Of a stretch of 64,000 bases of DNA, positions 43,978-56,800 are shown one piece after another. Made by a program: the position numbers and the translations under genes. Origin of the DNA: Plantago ovata. Its lineage: Eukaryota > Streptophyta > Magnoliopsida > Lamiales > Plantaginaceae. Location: assembly GCA_028274465.1 (NCBI GenBank), contig CM051457.1, positions 107,321,982 to 107,385,981 on the forward strand, read 5' to 3'. Each line of letters opens with the position of its first letter. The stretch's first letter is position 1. Below the pieces are notes generated by a model. That model searched no databases and was not told the origin of the DNA. It saw nothing but the letters and a program-made list of their open reading frames with translations.

Positions 43978-46900
43978 TCCGTTTTTTTAAAATTCTTTAT
44001 GTATTCTATTTTTCTCAGTTTCTTTAGATTTTTTACGTTTCTTTTTTGACAAATTTTATCTCACAACTTATTGTGGGTCCTGTCACTAAATCAAACACCA
44101 CATTCATCATATAAGCCTCCAAAAACTTCGATGCAAAAATAAACGTAAATAGTCTAAAAACCGACGAGTATCACACATATATCCGCATGACAAAAACACA
44201 CCACACCCAAAAGAAAAAGAAAAAGAATACAAAATATAATTGTAAGATTGTGTTGAAGACCACAACAACTCACAACCAATCGCTATAAAGTTATAAAGGT
44301 GTACGGTGGTTTCGGTAGATTATACGTAGAAGATTAACTCTCATCTCAACCTGAATCTGAGGAAAACATTATAATTAATTAATAATAATAAATTCAATAA
44401 TTGAAATTAATCGAAAATTAAAGGCACGTCTTATCTGTACGGCCTAATACGGAAACAATAATACTACCGAGACTCCCGGTTTGCCGGTCTTCCGTCGGGG
44501 GCCCACGCGCTTTGTTTTTCCTTTTTCCCCAGCCCACTCTCTTAGCGCACTGTTTGGTTTGCCTTTTCTTTAATTGTGATTGAATTACCGTACCACTGTT
44601 TATTCAGGATAATGACCTAATCAGCTTAAGGGGGGAAGGGGGGGCAATCGTGTTTGGCGGGGGATCTTAATTTTTTTAAGTAAATGATGAAGAGAACAAA
44701 AGTTAAGCCTAAGTAGATTACCTCTATTATGGTATTCATAGACAATTTGGGTGTTTTTTTTCAAAAAAAAAAAAAAAAATTACATATACATGCTACTCTA
44801 TACCCCCCACCTTACAAAAATAAATATCTTCATAAAACTCTTACAAAATCTTTCAAGTGGATTTTAAATTTTTGCTACAGTGAATCTATGGACTTCAAAA
44901 TCTCTTTACACTGATTTTTGATAACATATGTTTCGATTAGTATTCCAGAGCCAACTATTAGTTACTTTCCTATCACAATTCCAAAGAGTATTATTTTTAA
45001 GATATTTATGAGCCACAATTTGATACCAAACAGAATTAGTATTATGGAGAAGCCTCCAAATCTGTTTTAACATATAAGCTCTATTTCGATCAGTTCAATT
45101 TATGATGAAACTTGGAGTCGCACCACTATATATCTAACCGGATCGGAGGATACTTTGTAGGCCTGTCTGTCTTTGCATAATTTAGTTAGCATATACGAGT
45201 AATTAATTATTATTCAAAATTGCATGCTAATGAGGACAAGATAATAAGTTAATTAGTACGTGTGAATAATGAGAGATTTTCTTGAGGATCTCATACCAGG
45301 CATCAATAATCCATATTACGAGTTAACAAAGTCAAGTGGATTTCTAATGATTTGGATTTATTAGAAGTTCAACGATCGAGCTTATACGCTAATTATAATG
45401 AGAATGGGACATCTTTGCATTTTGAAGAGTAAAGATTTTTCTTTCATTTCTTTTATTTATTTTGTGCTTTTAAAGATGTTCTTTTTTTTATCTGGGGAAA
45501 ACTCATGTTCCATGTTAGTAGAAATGTAAGGGCCGCTACACAAGGTGATAAATATAAGGAGATAGGTTTAGGATGAAATGTTCTTATGTCGCTACTCACT
45601 TGGCTAGAATAAAATATTTTCTTTTTTCATTGCAGAAATGAACACAAGTGGACTCGATGATGATGATGACAATGTGATTTACATTGTGCAAACTTGATGG
45701 AATCATGGAAAGCTTGGGATGTGAATTTTGGGATGACTTGCAATTCACTTGGATACTACTAGTAGTCTAGTACTACTAATAGACTTTTAGCTTTTGGATG
45801 CGGTTGTGGACTTGTAATTTTGATGTTTAATCATGCTAGTTTTGAAAGTTTGAGCTGTTGTGTTATAGTTTTATTTGTCTGGATGAAGTTTGGCAGGCAG
45901 GGGCAGGACCACTATAATTTTGTGCTCTTTTATTTTCTTTTTTTAGTAAATTAAATACGGTCTAGACCGTATCGGGCCGTAATTATAACGGTCTGAACCG
46001 ACTGGTCCATATCCCTTGTAGTTACATTTGGACCCTAGTTTGTAATAGAATCTAAGATGGAGTCCAAATGTAAATTGCCCTACTTTTTACCCTTGCATTT
46101 TTTTAAATTATCATTTTAGAGTTTTCACACATTTGAATACACCTCATTCAATTCATTGACTTTTTTTTTTTATAAATATTGCATTAATTACAAATTATTT
46201 TGATATGTTAACCAATAGGATACCTCTAAATAGTATGTAATTCAACAACATGCATTAATTATGATGATAGTCTTTCTTGAAAAAAATGCAAAATTCATAT
46301 AGTGAAAATCTAAGACGACAATTATTAAAAACGGAAAACAGTTCATAATCTAAATGCAAAGTGGCTTATGTTGTGGCCACAGGTTACTAAGAGTTTTTTT
46401 TATAATATAAAGAAGGAAATTCAATTCACATCCATTCAATTTAACTTCAGTCGAGAGGGTTGAGAGAGAACCTTAACCAGTTGTTAGTGGGTGTTTGCAA
46501 CAAGTTAACTTATCCAAACTTATCAATTATTTTAAGGAGAATTTGCTTTGCGAGTGTTTTCATCAACTTATAAGCTAGCTGACATATTTTTTTAAATTAA
46601 ATTGGATAAGTTGAAGTTGGGTTGTACCGTATTAAACACCTTCTTCTTAAAATAAGTTATTTCTGTCAAAGAATTAAATTAAATATTTGTACGACTTTTC
46701 TAACTTTTAATTGATTTTTTACATTGATTTTGAGTTTTATGGAAAGAAAGGCGTGAAAGTCACGCGCTTCCTGGCGAGAATGGGGAAAGGGAAGATGAGT
46801 GTTCAACCTTTAATCACACGGCACTTGTCGTGCTCGTGCCCACTGCCCACTTACTTAAGGAGATCAGTGTAGAGAGAAAAGGCAGTACTAACGTACAATT

Positions 46901-47167
46901 TATAATAATAGTAGTACTAAAAACCCAAACCAAACAGACCCTTATTATTAATTTGCCTACTTTCTTACATGTTTCGTATATATCTCTCTCAATTATACCT
47001 CTATACTCTTTGTCTCCCATTTCGCATCTCAAAAATATTTTTTCTTTCTTTTTAATCACAAAAAATTATTAAATCATCACAAAATCCCATTTGACTCTTC
47101 CTTCAATTTGATGTTAAACAAGTAAAAGCTGCTTGCTTGTTTCTCAATCTTCTTCTTCTTCTCAGCT
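43978..47167. other. AT-rich intergenic DNA upstream of the SPPL gene
   Basis: No supported gene. A possible coding end (acceptor TTGCAG, then NTSGLDDDDDNVIYIVQT and stop, 45640-45700) is too short to judge. A 70-bp near-palindrome (TTACATTTGGACCC with GGAGTCCAAATGTAAATTGC, about 46020-46083) looks like a MITE end. The last few hundred bases should hold the SPPL promoter; a CT-rich leader directly precedes the ATG. Confidence 0.5.
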
Positions 47168-50100
47168 ATGGAGCTGTTAAAGAACCGTTTGTTCTTCTTC
47201 ATCTTCTTTGTTGTGTTGTTGAACAGTTCTGATGTGTTTGGAGGTGATATAGTTCACCAAGATCATGTAGCTCCCAGTAAGCCTGGCTGCAACAACAATT
47301 TTGTGCTGGTAATTTCTATCTATTTTTGGGTTTTTATCTTTCTATATATAGTAACTTTTATTTATTTCCCCAAGAAAGAGATATGAGTTCTTGGGGTTTT
47401 ACTAATTTTGGATTACTAGTTGTAAATGTTGTAGATTTTGGCGCTAATTAAGCAGCGATTTATTTTATGTTTTCCCCATTTTATTTTTGTTTTTGTTAAA
47501 TTACTGGCTGCGTTGCTTTGTTATTTGTTATGTGCTGCATTTATTTTGCTTCTGTTGACTTTTAGGCCTGTGAATCTGTGATGTTTTTATGCTATTGGTA
47601 TGTTTCTGTGGGAAATTTTAGCTTCTAGTGATATACTAGAAGGTGTTTCAAAAGGTTTAGCATATGGTTTGTGAGTTGGGAGTTAGTTTACCAAATGATT
47701 TGTGAGTTGAAATTGATGTAATCTGGAGATAAGGGAAGACCCAGTTATGTTTCTATTTCGTGTCTGGGACCGGGAGCAACCGAGCAAGGGGTTTTTGTAT
47801 TTGGTTACTGTGTTTGCTTACGTGAGTACCGTTACATCCTTGAAGAGACAGTAATATCAAATTTCAAGATAAATAGGATTACAAGAGAACATCATTGTTT
47901 AGACAGGTAAATTACTCTTTCAAGTATTTGATAGCAGATATTCTGCCGTAACTAAAATTAAGGTGTGTCGTAGAAATGTGCAGTGAGGAGATATTGTTAC
48001 ATAATATTAGTGGACATATTAGGATTTTGTGTCAATGCTGGATGTCAAAATTCTTCTCATAAACTATGTCTTCCTGACGCATTCATGACTGCGCTACTCT
48101 CTTAATGACTTGATGTTACTTCTGTTGATCTAAGCATTACTTTCGCTCATGTGCTTGTTCAATGAAGGTTGAATATGTATTGTATGCATCAGGTTAAAGT
48201 GCCGATATGGGTAGATGGTCATGAGATTGTAGAGTTTGTCGGTATCGGTGCTCGATTTGGACCCACCTTGGAGTCCAAAGAGAAGCGTGCAAACCAAACT
48301 AGAGTTGCTCTTGCAGACCCTCCTGATTGTTGTAGCACACCAAGGAATCAGGTTATTTCATCTCCAATGAATGAATTGCTAACGAGCAATAGATTGTCTT
48401 TTTTGGGCCAAATCAAGTTATAAAGTCATTATTTATAACTGGTTCACAAATTTTAGATTTTCTCTTTTGCTGTTTTTAGCTAACGGGCGAGGTTATCTTG
48501 GTGCATCGGGGCAATTGTAGTTTCGTTACAAAAGCTAATGTTGCAGAAGCTGCTGGTGCTTCGGCTTTACTCATCATTAACAACCAGACAGGTATCTTTC
48601 CTTGCCGTAACCGACTTCGCTTTTTTATGATTGTGGCTAATGGAGGTATTCCTACTGCCGCTGTTATACATGGGATTAATCTAGGCATAAGAATTCCAAG
48701 ATAAAGAGATTACAAATATAGTGATTTTCTTGAAATTAATCTAGGCAACTCGCTACTTATTTGATTTTGTCATGGTTAACCAGAACTCTTCAAGATGGTC
48801 TGTGAGGCAAATGAAACTGATGTAAAAATTGGCATACCTGTTGTGATGCTCCCACAAGATGCTGGTGCAAGTTTGAAACAGAATATGAGGAACAGTTCAC
48901 ATGGTGAGCTTTTTCACTCTGCAGTGTTTGAAGTATTGGAAGATCAAGAAAGCTTTTCTTCTTTCATAGCTTTCTCTATTTAATTGTGATATTCTGGGTG
49001 GTGAAAATTCAAATAAGTTTTGTACTTGTGTGTTCTTGCACTTGTATATATAGGGTTTGTTTTATTTAAAGAGATAATTATAATATATGGGAGCTCTTCA
49101 TGTTTCAGTGTCGATTCAGATTTACTCTCCAAATCGACCAGTGGTAGATGTAGCTGAAGTGTTCTTATGGCTAATGGCTGTTTGCACAATATTATGTGCT
49201 TCGTATTGGTCTGCATGGAGTGCCAGAGAAGCCGCTATTGAGCAGGACAAGCTCTTAAAGGTAACATATGTTAGTTCAGTCGTATTTCTATGCCATAATT
49301 CCAGACAAGCTGGTCTCCCTTACGTGCAATATTTTTAATGTATTCGTAGGATGGTTCTGAAGATTACATCAGCAAGGACACTTATCAATCCAGTGGTGTG
49401 GTGGACATTAACACTACCTCAGCAATTTTATTTGTTGTAATTGCATCCTGTTTCTTGGTTATGCTCTACAAGCTAATGTCTTATTGGTTCATCGAGATTC
49501 TGGTGGTTGTATTTTGCATAGGCGGTGTGGAGGTATAATACTTATCTTCGATATATTTAAAGAGTTCCGTTGCATTTATGACACTCCTTGAGCGTATGGG
49601 GCTAGATTTTCAAATAGTTGCTGATTGTTTTGTCTTGTGTTGTTTGCAGGGTTTGCAAACTTGTCTAGTGGCTCTGCTATCATGGTATGTACACAATTAT
49701 CCTTTTAAGTATGAGGGTGAGGATGAGGGGATAGATGAATTGCTTTCCTAAACAAAATGCATCAGCTAAACTTTCTTTATAGTGACATGAAAACTATCCT
49801 ACTAGACACAATTTACCAACGATAAACAACCTTTCTCCGGGTTTTCCGTGGTGCGAGCTAAAGTTCTTAATTCTATCCCAGTCTTGAGGTAGAACTATCT
49901 CCCCGTGCAAATTATTATATTCGGAAATTGTCTCTTCGACAAGCTTTACTCCACAAATGGGAAGTTGTCTTATTAGTGCAGAAAATATCAGAATATTGAA
50001 ATCTAGGTACTTCTAGTCGCAGTTTTGATGCACTTAAACTTGGCAATTAGTCACTCCTATGAGAACTGTTAGTCACACCATTATGATGCGAAGTTACATT

Positions 50101-52435
50101 ACAAAATCTTTTTAGTGTGCAATATGTGCATCTTAAAATCTCTATTGCGTTAATTCAGATGCTTTGTTTCTTATTGCCGATAAGCTTTTAGTACTGCTTA
50201 TTGGTTTAGCTTCATAACATTGACTTATAATGTGCAATGCAGTTTCAGAGTGTTTGAACATGCTGCAGAGACATATGTTAAAGTACCATTTGTGGGAGCT
50301 GTATCATACTTGACGCTTTCTGTTTCTCCTTTCTGCATAACATTTGCTGTCTTGTGGGCAGTTTTCCGCCGTGTCTCCTTCGCCTGGATCGGTCAAGATA
50401 TACTTGTAAGGATGTTGATTTATATGGTTTTCTTCTTAGTAAGGATCAACAGCAAACTTTTTCTCAGATTGTATTGTCATTACCCCAATACTGCATTCCT
50501 TTTTTGTTTTAAACCAAGAAAAACAAATCTGTAGGCTGCTTTACCCCCTTTCCCCGTTCCAACTTAATCCACAGTTCTGTCTAATTACTTCTCTTTGAAG
50601 TTCACAGTTACATATTCCCTAAAAAAAAAAGTAGTTCACAGTTACATACAAGTGCCATTACTTGTATATGATCATTAGCGTTTCCACAAAGCTATTTTCC
50701 TTGTGTCTACTATGACTGATGAAGTGAAACCTCTGTGACAGGGCATTGCGTTGATAGTCACTGTTCTCCAGATAATACGGGTTCCAAATTTGAAGGTAAT
50801 TCTGGAAACTAAGTTATTGTGATTTCAAAGTCTTGTGTAATTTGTTTGACTTTGCCAGTTCGCCTACCTTAACATCCTGCATAACTGCACAACCCTATTC
50901 CCAGAGAAAAGGCAAAAAAAAAAAAAAAACCCAATTTCAGAAGGCAAGTAGGCAGTATGGAACATATCTAAAACAAAAGTAATTGCTAATATTTTATTGA
51001 TATGTTGGTACAATTTGTGATTCAAATTTACATTTAATATCTCCAAAAAATACCTCCTTAAATGACCACATGTAATGACTGTTTCTTTTAGCAAAAGAAT
51101 GCTAGATGACTATACTTCAAGTTAAAATGACACCAGAAAGAGAGAAACTACATTTATTTTCTATTCTCGAAGTTAGTTTGAAGAGCCTGTTTTCTCCTTG
51201 ACATACTCAGGTCGGATCAGTTCTACTCAGCTGTGCATTCTTGTATGATATTTTTTGGGTCTTCATCTCCAAGGCGTGGTTCCATAAGAGCGTTATGATT
51301 GTGGTAAGTTCGAGAGTCTATACTTCTAGTATGAATTCCAATGCACAGCACATTCAGATCTTACCTTTCTAACTATTAATTGGTTTGTCGTGTAGGTAGC
51401 TCGTGGTGATGGAAGTGGAGAAGATGGAATCCCGATGCTATTAAAAATTCCACGGATGTTTGATCCTTGGGGTGGATACAGCATTATTGGTTTTGGTGAT
51501 ATTATCTTGCCTGGTCTACTTGTGGCATTTGCCCTAAGGTTTGTGCATTATACACACTGGTCCTGCCTGTGCATCTGTTCATCAAGAAAGTTTTCGTGGG
51601 CCCTTTTTGGCTTTTTCACCATGCTTGAACTGAAATTTATTCAATATTCACACTCATCTTTTCTCAAAACGGAAAAAGAACAATCGGAAACATGTAAGGG
51701 CAAAACTATGCTGTTTATGGCATGGTATCAAACAATTCAATATGCTATTTTAGCAGTGGATTTACTTTACTGATTGGTGCTAATACAGAATCATCTCCTT
51801 GAAGGTACGACTGGCTGTCCAATAAAAGTCTAAAAGTTGGATACTTTTTGTGGGCAATGCTCGCGTATGGTTTAGGTATGCCTTTGTTTCAAGTAAAAAA
51901 GAGATCTTTCTTCTCTGGCAAGAAACACAATGTTGTTTATAGCTCCTCTGAACTAAGATTATACACCTGTGGCCGCCTGTGGGTGATTTGATCGGCTGTA
52001 TTCCAACTGAATATTTTTCTTCTTTCTCTAATCTGTTTGAACAGGTCTCTTGATAACGTATGTGGCGCTGAACTTGATGGACGGACATGGCCAACCGGCT
52101 TTGCTCTACATCGTGCCTTTTACATTAGGTACGAGCTCCAGCACACATAATAACATGCACGCAGGCCGCAGCTTTAGTTAGATTTCCACTTGTCACCATA
52201 AGTATTCAGAATTTTGCTACAAGTTTCAGACTCCAGTAGCAGCACCTCAAGTGTTACTGTTTTCAACTTTTCATTTGAGTGCAACTTTTATGACAATTTC
52301 TATATTTATCCAGGCACGTTGATAACACTTGGAAAGAAGAGAGGCGATCTGAAGCATTTATGGACACAAGGGGAACCTGATAGACCTTGTCCACATGTTC
52401 AGCTTCAACAGGATGAGCAACAGCATGAACAGTGA
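47168..52435 (+). CDS. Signal peptide peptidase-like intramembrane aspartyl protease (PA-domain SPPL)
   Basis: Fourteen exons: 47168-47308, 48193-48351, 48480-48591, 48784-48903, 49109-49260, 49350-49532, 49650-49684, 50243-50405, 50742-50795, 51211-51303, 51396-51538, 51805-51875, 52045-52128, 52314-52435. All are GT-AG and in frame, giving 543 residues. Residues 1-25 are a signal peptide ([13 protein letters not shown]). About 45-190 is a PA domain ([25 protein letters not shown]). Multiple membrane helices follow, with the active-site motifs YD (385-386), GFGD (Asp439) and PAL (493-495). It cleaves type II membrane segments, in plants probably in endosomes or Golgi/vacuole (known for the PA-domain subgroup, not shown here). 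Length fits the family's roughly 540 residues. All catalytic residues are present, so the gene appears intact. Confidence 0.96.
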
Positions 52436-53833
52436 CTTGGTCTAGTCTAATGTATGTAGTTCTTATACGGGTCTGGTTAGAGTACAAGTTCATCTGTGTA
52501 CTTAGATTAGAGATGGAAAGGTGAGTGACAGTCAACTCTGATTGTCTGTATTTACTAACATGAATATGTAATTGAAGGATGTGAAATCTCTACAAATCCT
52601 GTTTCGTATGTTATGGAGATCTTTCATGCTGTTGTACAAGAGGGAAGACATTTCTAGCAGATTTCATAGCCTCTTTTTGCAGCATTTTTTCGCAGTCTAG
52701 TTTTATGTCATGTTGATGTTGAAGAACACAGTTAATTTTCATTCAGATATGGGCAAAAACTCAGCAACAGTTGGAGATAGACAAAACAGAAGGAAACCTG
52801 AAAGATCTTATTTTTAACAAATTGATGAAAAGAAGATCACTGAGAGCATTACGTGAAAGTAAAGTCCTGATATTTACAATACTAGAGCTCATTTGGCTGG
52901 TGACTTTACCAGCATTATAATCTATCACCCCAATTCTTGGAAACAGAAGAACAACATACATCACATAGTTCCCCTTCTAAACATGAAGTTTCGTGATCTC
53001 ACTCTAAAAATTTTACCCCCACCAGAAAAAAAAAAAAGAAGACAAATTAAACAGGAAAATTAATATATGGATTGGAAAAAAGAAGAGTAAAAAAGTTCAG
53101 CAAAATTGGCCTGTACTCACTCTATGAAGATACATGAACTCAAACATCAAAACTGAATCTCTAGCACCGTTCAAAGAATTTCTGATGAACTTCATTTGTC
53201 GATCTGATAAACTTCATTGTCGACCCAGGTGCATCACGTTGCAAGTCTGCCTTCGGATTGCATATCTAACCAAGCACTTGATAACCGTTGCCACGCCTTT
53301 TCTGGCAGGTTTGTCTCCAATTTGAACTCAATGGCGGTCGAGGGGTGATGATCATTTCTGGCGCTGTTCGCGGTCTGTGAGTGCCAAGAGATTATGAGTT
53401 TCCATGGAAGATAAAATAGATGCCTAGTGGTGAAACTTAGATGTCCGAAATACAAAGGTTGATACTTGATACATTATTCAACCCATTTGTTAGAGAAATC
53501 ACCCAATTTTCTTCAATCTTTTGGTCAAATATGAACCATGCTAATAGAGCACAAAACTTTTAATTGCATCATCTTTCGCCCCTTTGGGGTTGATGTAATT
53601 TGTCAAAACTGGGTACCATGTGTATCTAATCTAATAGGGAATTCTCCAAACTAGTTCTGGAAAATGATAAACAGATCTGATAGGATAGGATCAGAGAGTA
53701 AAATTCAACATGGACATATATACTTCTGCTGGACATGAATGAAACAGATAAAAACATAAGCAACTAAGCAAGGTACATTCTTCACATACAGATGAGATGA
53801 CTATGGAAACATGAAAGAGACAAAATACACAAA
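52436..53833. other. Convergent 3' regions of the SPPL and SKP1-like genes
   Basis: The two genes point at each other here. No frame of note. It should hold both 3' UTRs, with AT-rich DNA in between. Confidence 0.5.
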
Positions 53834-56800
53834 CTAAGCAGACATACTTGTAAACTTCTTCATGGAGCCATGTCCATTAGTAGTCAACTGCGACTGTCTT
53901 CTCTCTTGGCCCAAAGAGAGAATTTCTTGTAGTCTTTCAGGCCAATCTGAATTTAATCTTCTAGCAAAATCTTCAACTTCCCTGATTAATCAAAGGACAT
54001 AACGATTGTCATCAATTCATTGAACAATTACAGAAATATTTTTTTTCTCTGTTACAAGGACCAACCGACCAAACATCATCATGCAACAGGGGTAACATTT
54101 CCCAAGATAAATGAAATCCTACATATGTTGCTACATCTTTTCTCAAATTTACACCTCATATAATCAGCCACTAAGCAATCACCTTCTCAAAATAAGTGTT
54201 CTTTACTTTGTGTAGAAAGTTAATCGGGTACTTTGCTGAACAATTAATCTCCTTCATGTTTTAAACAAAAAGCTAGAACTTCATTTATTCTTTTGAATAG
54301 GAGGGGCCCAAGGAGTATAATGAGAGAAATTAAAGATAAGGTAAATTTACATACAACTACCTTTTAAGATGTACCCTGAACAACTAGGTCCCTAATGTTT
54401 CAAATATTACAACGAAGGACAAAATTTTAGCAACCCTTTGACTTGTGTTAAAAAGACAATAATACCGTTCTATCGATCTGAATTAAAATTTTCCATAAAG
54501 AAGTGTAATTTTGTATATAAAAAAACAAATCTAAAAAAAATAATAAAAATAAACTCAAAGCTCCGTCCATGGTTGGAGCGTTTTGCTCCGTCCAATTTTT
54601 TCACAAAACGAACATCAAAATTTGGATTAATTAATTAAGAAAGCTCCGATTTGGATTTAATTTTTTATTTTAATTAATTATCTAGTCATGGAATAATAAA
54701 GGAAAAAAAAGGAATAAGTTCCGACAAGGAATAAAGAGCTTTTTTTCATCTACCAAGTTTTTTATTTCAAATTTTCATATTACTAGATGTAAAAAAAGAC
54801 AAGTAAAAATAAAAGGGAAGAATTGGAATAATAACACACTCTCTCCTATGACATCATCTACCAAGTTGACTTTTGTCCTCCGTTGTAAATATAAATTTTT
54901 CACAGTTCAAAGTTTGTCCTTCGTTGTAATATATGAATTATTGAGGACCAAATTGTTATTAGGGCATCTTAAAAGGTTACATTGATGAAAATTGCCCTTA
55001 AAGATAATGGTCTTGTCTTACATGACATAACCTTCACATTCCTATTCTAACAATTGAACGAGGAAAAGAAAATTCAAGGTGCCATCAAGCTCACCTGTCA
55101 ATTTCTTCTTTCATCGCAGGATCAAGATCGTCATCCAGATCATAATCATCGAAGTCATCTTCAGGTGCGAATCCGTCGATGTTCAGTAACTTTGTTGCAT
55201 TGGTAAGATCAGACAAAAGATTGCCATTAACTGTAGAATTATTAGCCACAGAACTACACTTATCTGATACCTGCAGCATAAAAAGACACCATTCAAACAC
55301 CAGATATGATTCAGCAATCATGCCCTACTACAAATATTTCTTTGTTAGAAATGAAAATGATGCCAAGTAATGATCATGTGAAATTAAAATTGATCCTGAC
55401 CATATGTTCAGCATTGTTCGACAGACTGCTGTTGGAAGTGCTAGTACAGTTTGGAGTAGTCTTTTGTTGTTCTTTCCTCTTGCGATTTTTCTTTTTACTT
55501 TTCGTACTTCGAGTCCCCTTGGATTCTGATATGCATTAGCATCAAACTACCCAACTCAGAATGTAAACTAAAACGTAAATGAATGACACAAGATTAAGAG
55601 GCAAAGGATGAAGAAATGCATGCTTGGAAGGTAACTAACATTAATTTCAAGAGTTAACAGAGCTGAGACAGACACACAGAACAGCCAGGAATATCACTTG
55701 CCACAAATACAATATGCTTGCAACACAAACACTTGGAAGTAGTTGCACATACTAGTTTGGCACCGCAAAGCTAAGGAGCACGGAGACGAATACGCGTACA
55801 GATACGAATACCAGACGGGTACGTGAAAACGTCAAAATTGAAATTAAAAAAAAAAAGGGGATACAGATGCGTGCAGGATACGTTTAAATTTTGTTAATAT
55901 ATTTAACATTTTAGCTAAAATTTCTAGATTTAGTGAATACTAAGCAACCGAATAAAACAATATTAATAAAAATGTCCAATAAAACAAAAAAATACATAAT
56001 CTTCTATCTCAATTGCATAATTATCATAAACACACACCATTGTGGATCAAACTTAATTAAAAAATAAAGGGTCCGTCAGGAAACGTTTCCTATACGTATC
56101 CATTTTGAAGTACCCGTTCTTCCTAGCCATAAAGTTGACCAAAACCACACAAAATTCATACCAGAGAAACTAGTATATGGAATGGATCCATAAATTCAAC
56201 TAAAGCTAAATGAATCTAGTCAAAACTGTAAACTTTTAGTACTTTTAACATAGCAGCATGGGAACAGGAGAAATCCACACCAATTTTTGCACGTTTTATT
56301 TTTTGTTGGGTTGGGGGGGGGGTCTGGGTGGACATGAAGAGCTGAAGAAACAGAAACGGAGCAGACTCAGTCATACACATAAATGTTGAGGACAAGAAGT
56401 ATTGGTAATTGATCTAGATTTTTGCAATCATCCTTCGCAAGATACTACCAGAGCTGAGAGAAAGTAATAGTCCTAGCTATATCTCTTTTCTCGAGAATAC
56501 ACTCCTAATTGCTGCAATGCAGGGCATCTATTTTTAAAAGGCCGCTCTCCAGTGTTATTGGGTAGAAATATATTCCATTTATACTCCTTAGAGATAACTT
56601 TACAATTTTCATGGCAACAGTGTAGCTAAGACATTATTATCTTGATTCTTCCAGGTTAGTTGTTCAGCGGCTTCAGCCACATTCAAAGATTCTTTGCCGA
56701 AACTTCGAGGGGGTAAAGAGAACATGAGGGTGGAAGTTGAACATTGAGTAACCGATAAAAACAAAACTAAAATGGACACTATCTTCACATCTACTTTTTA

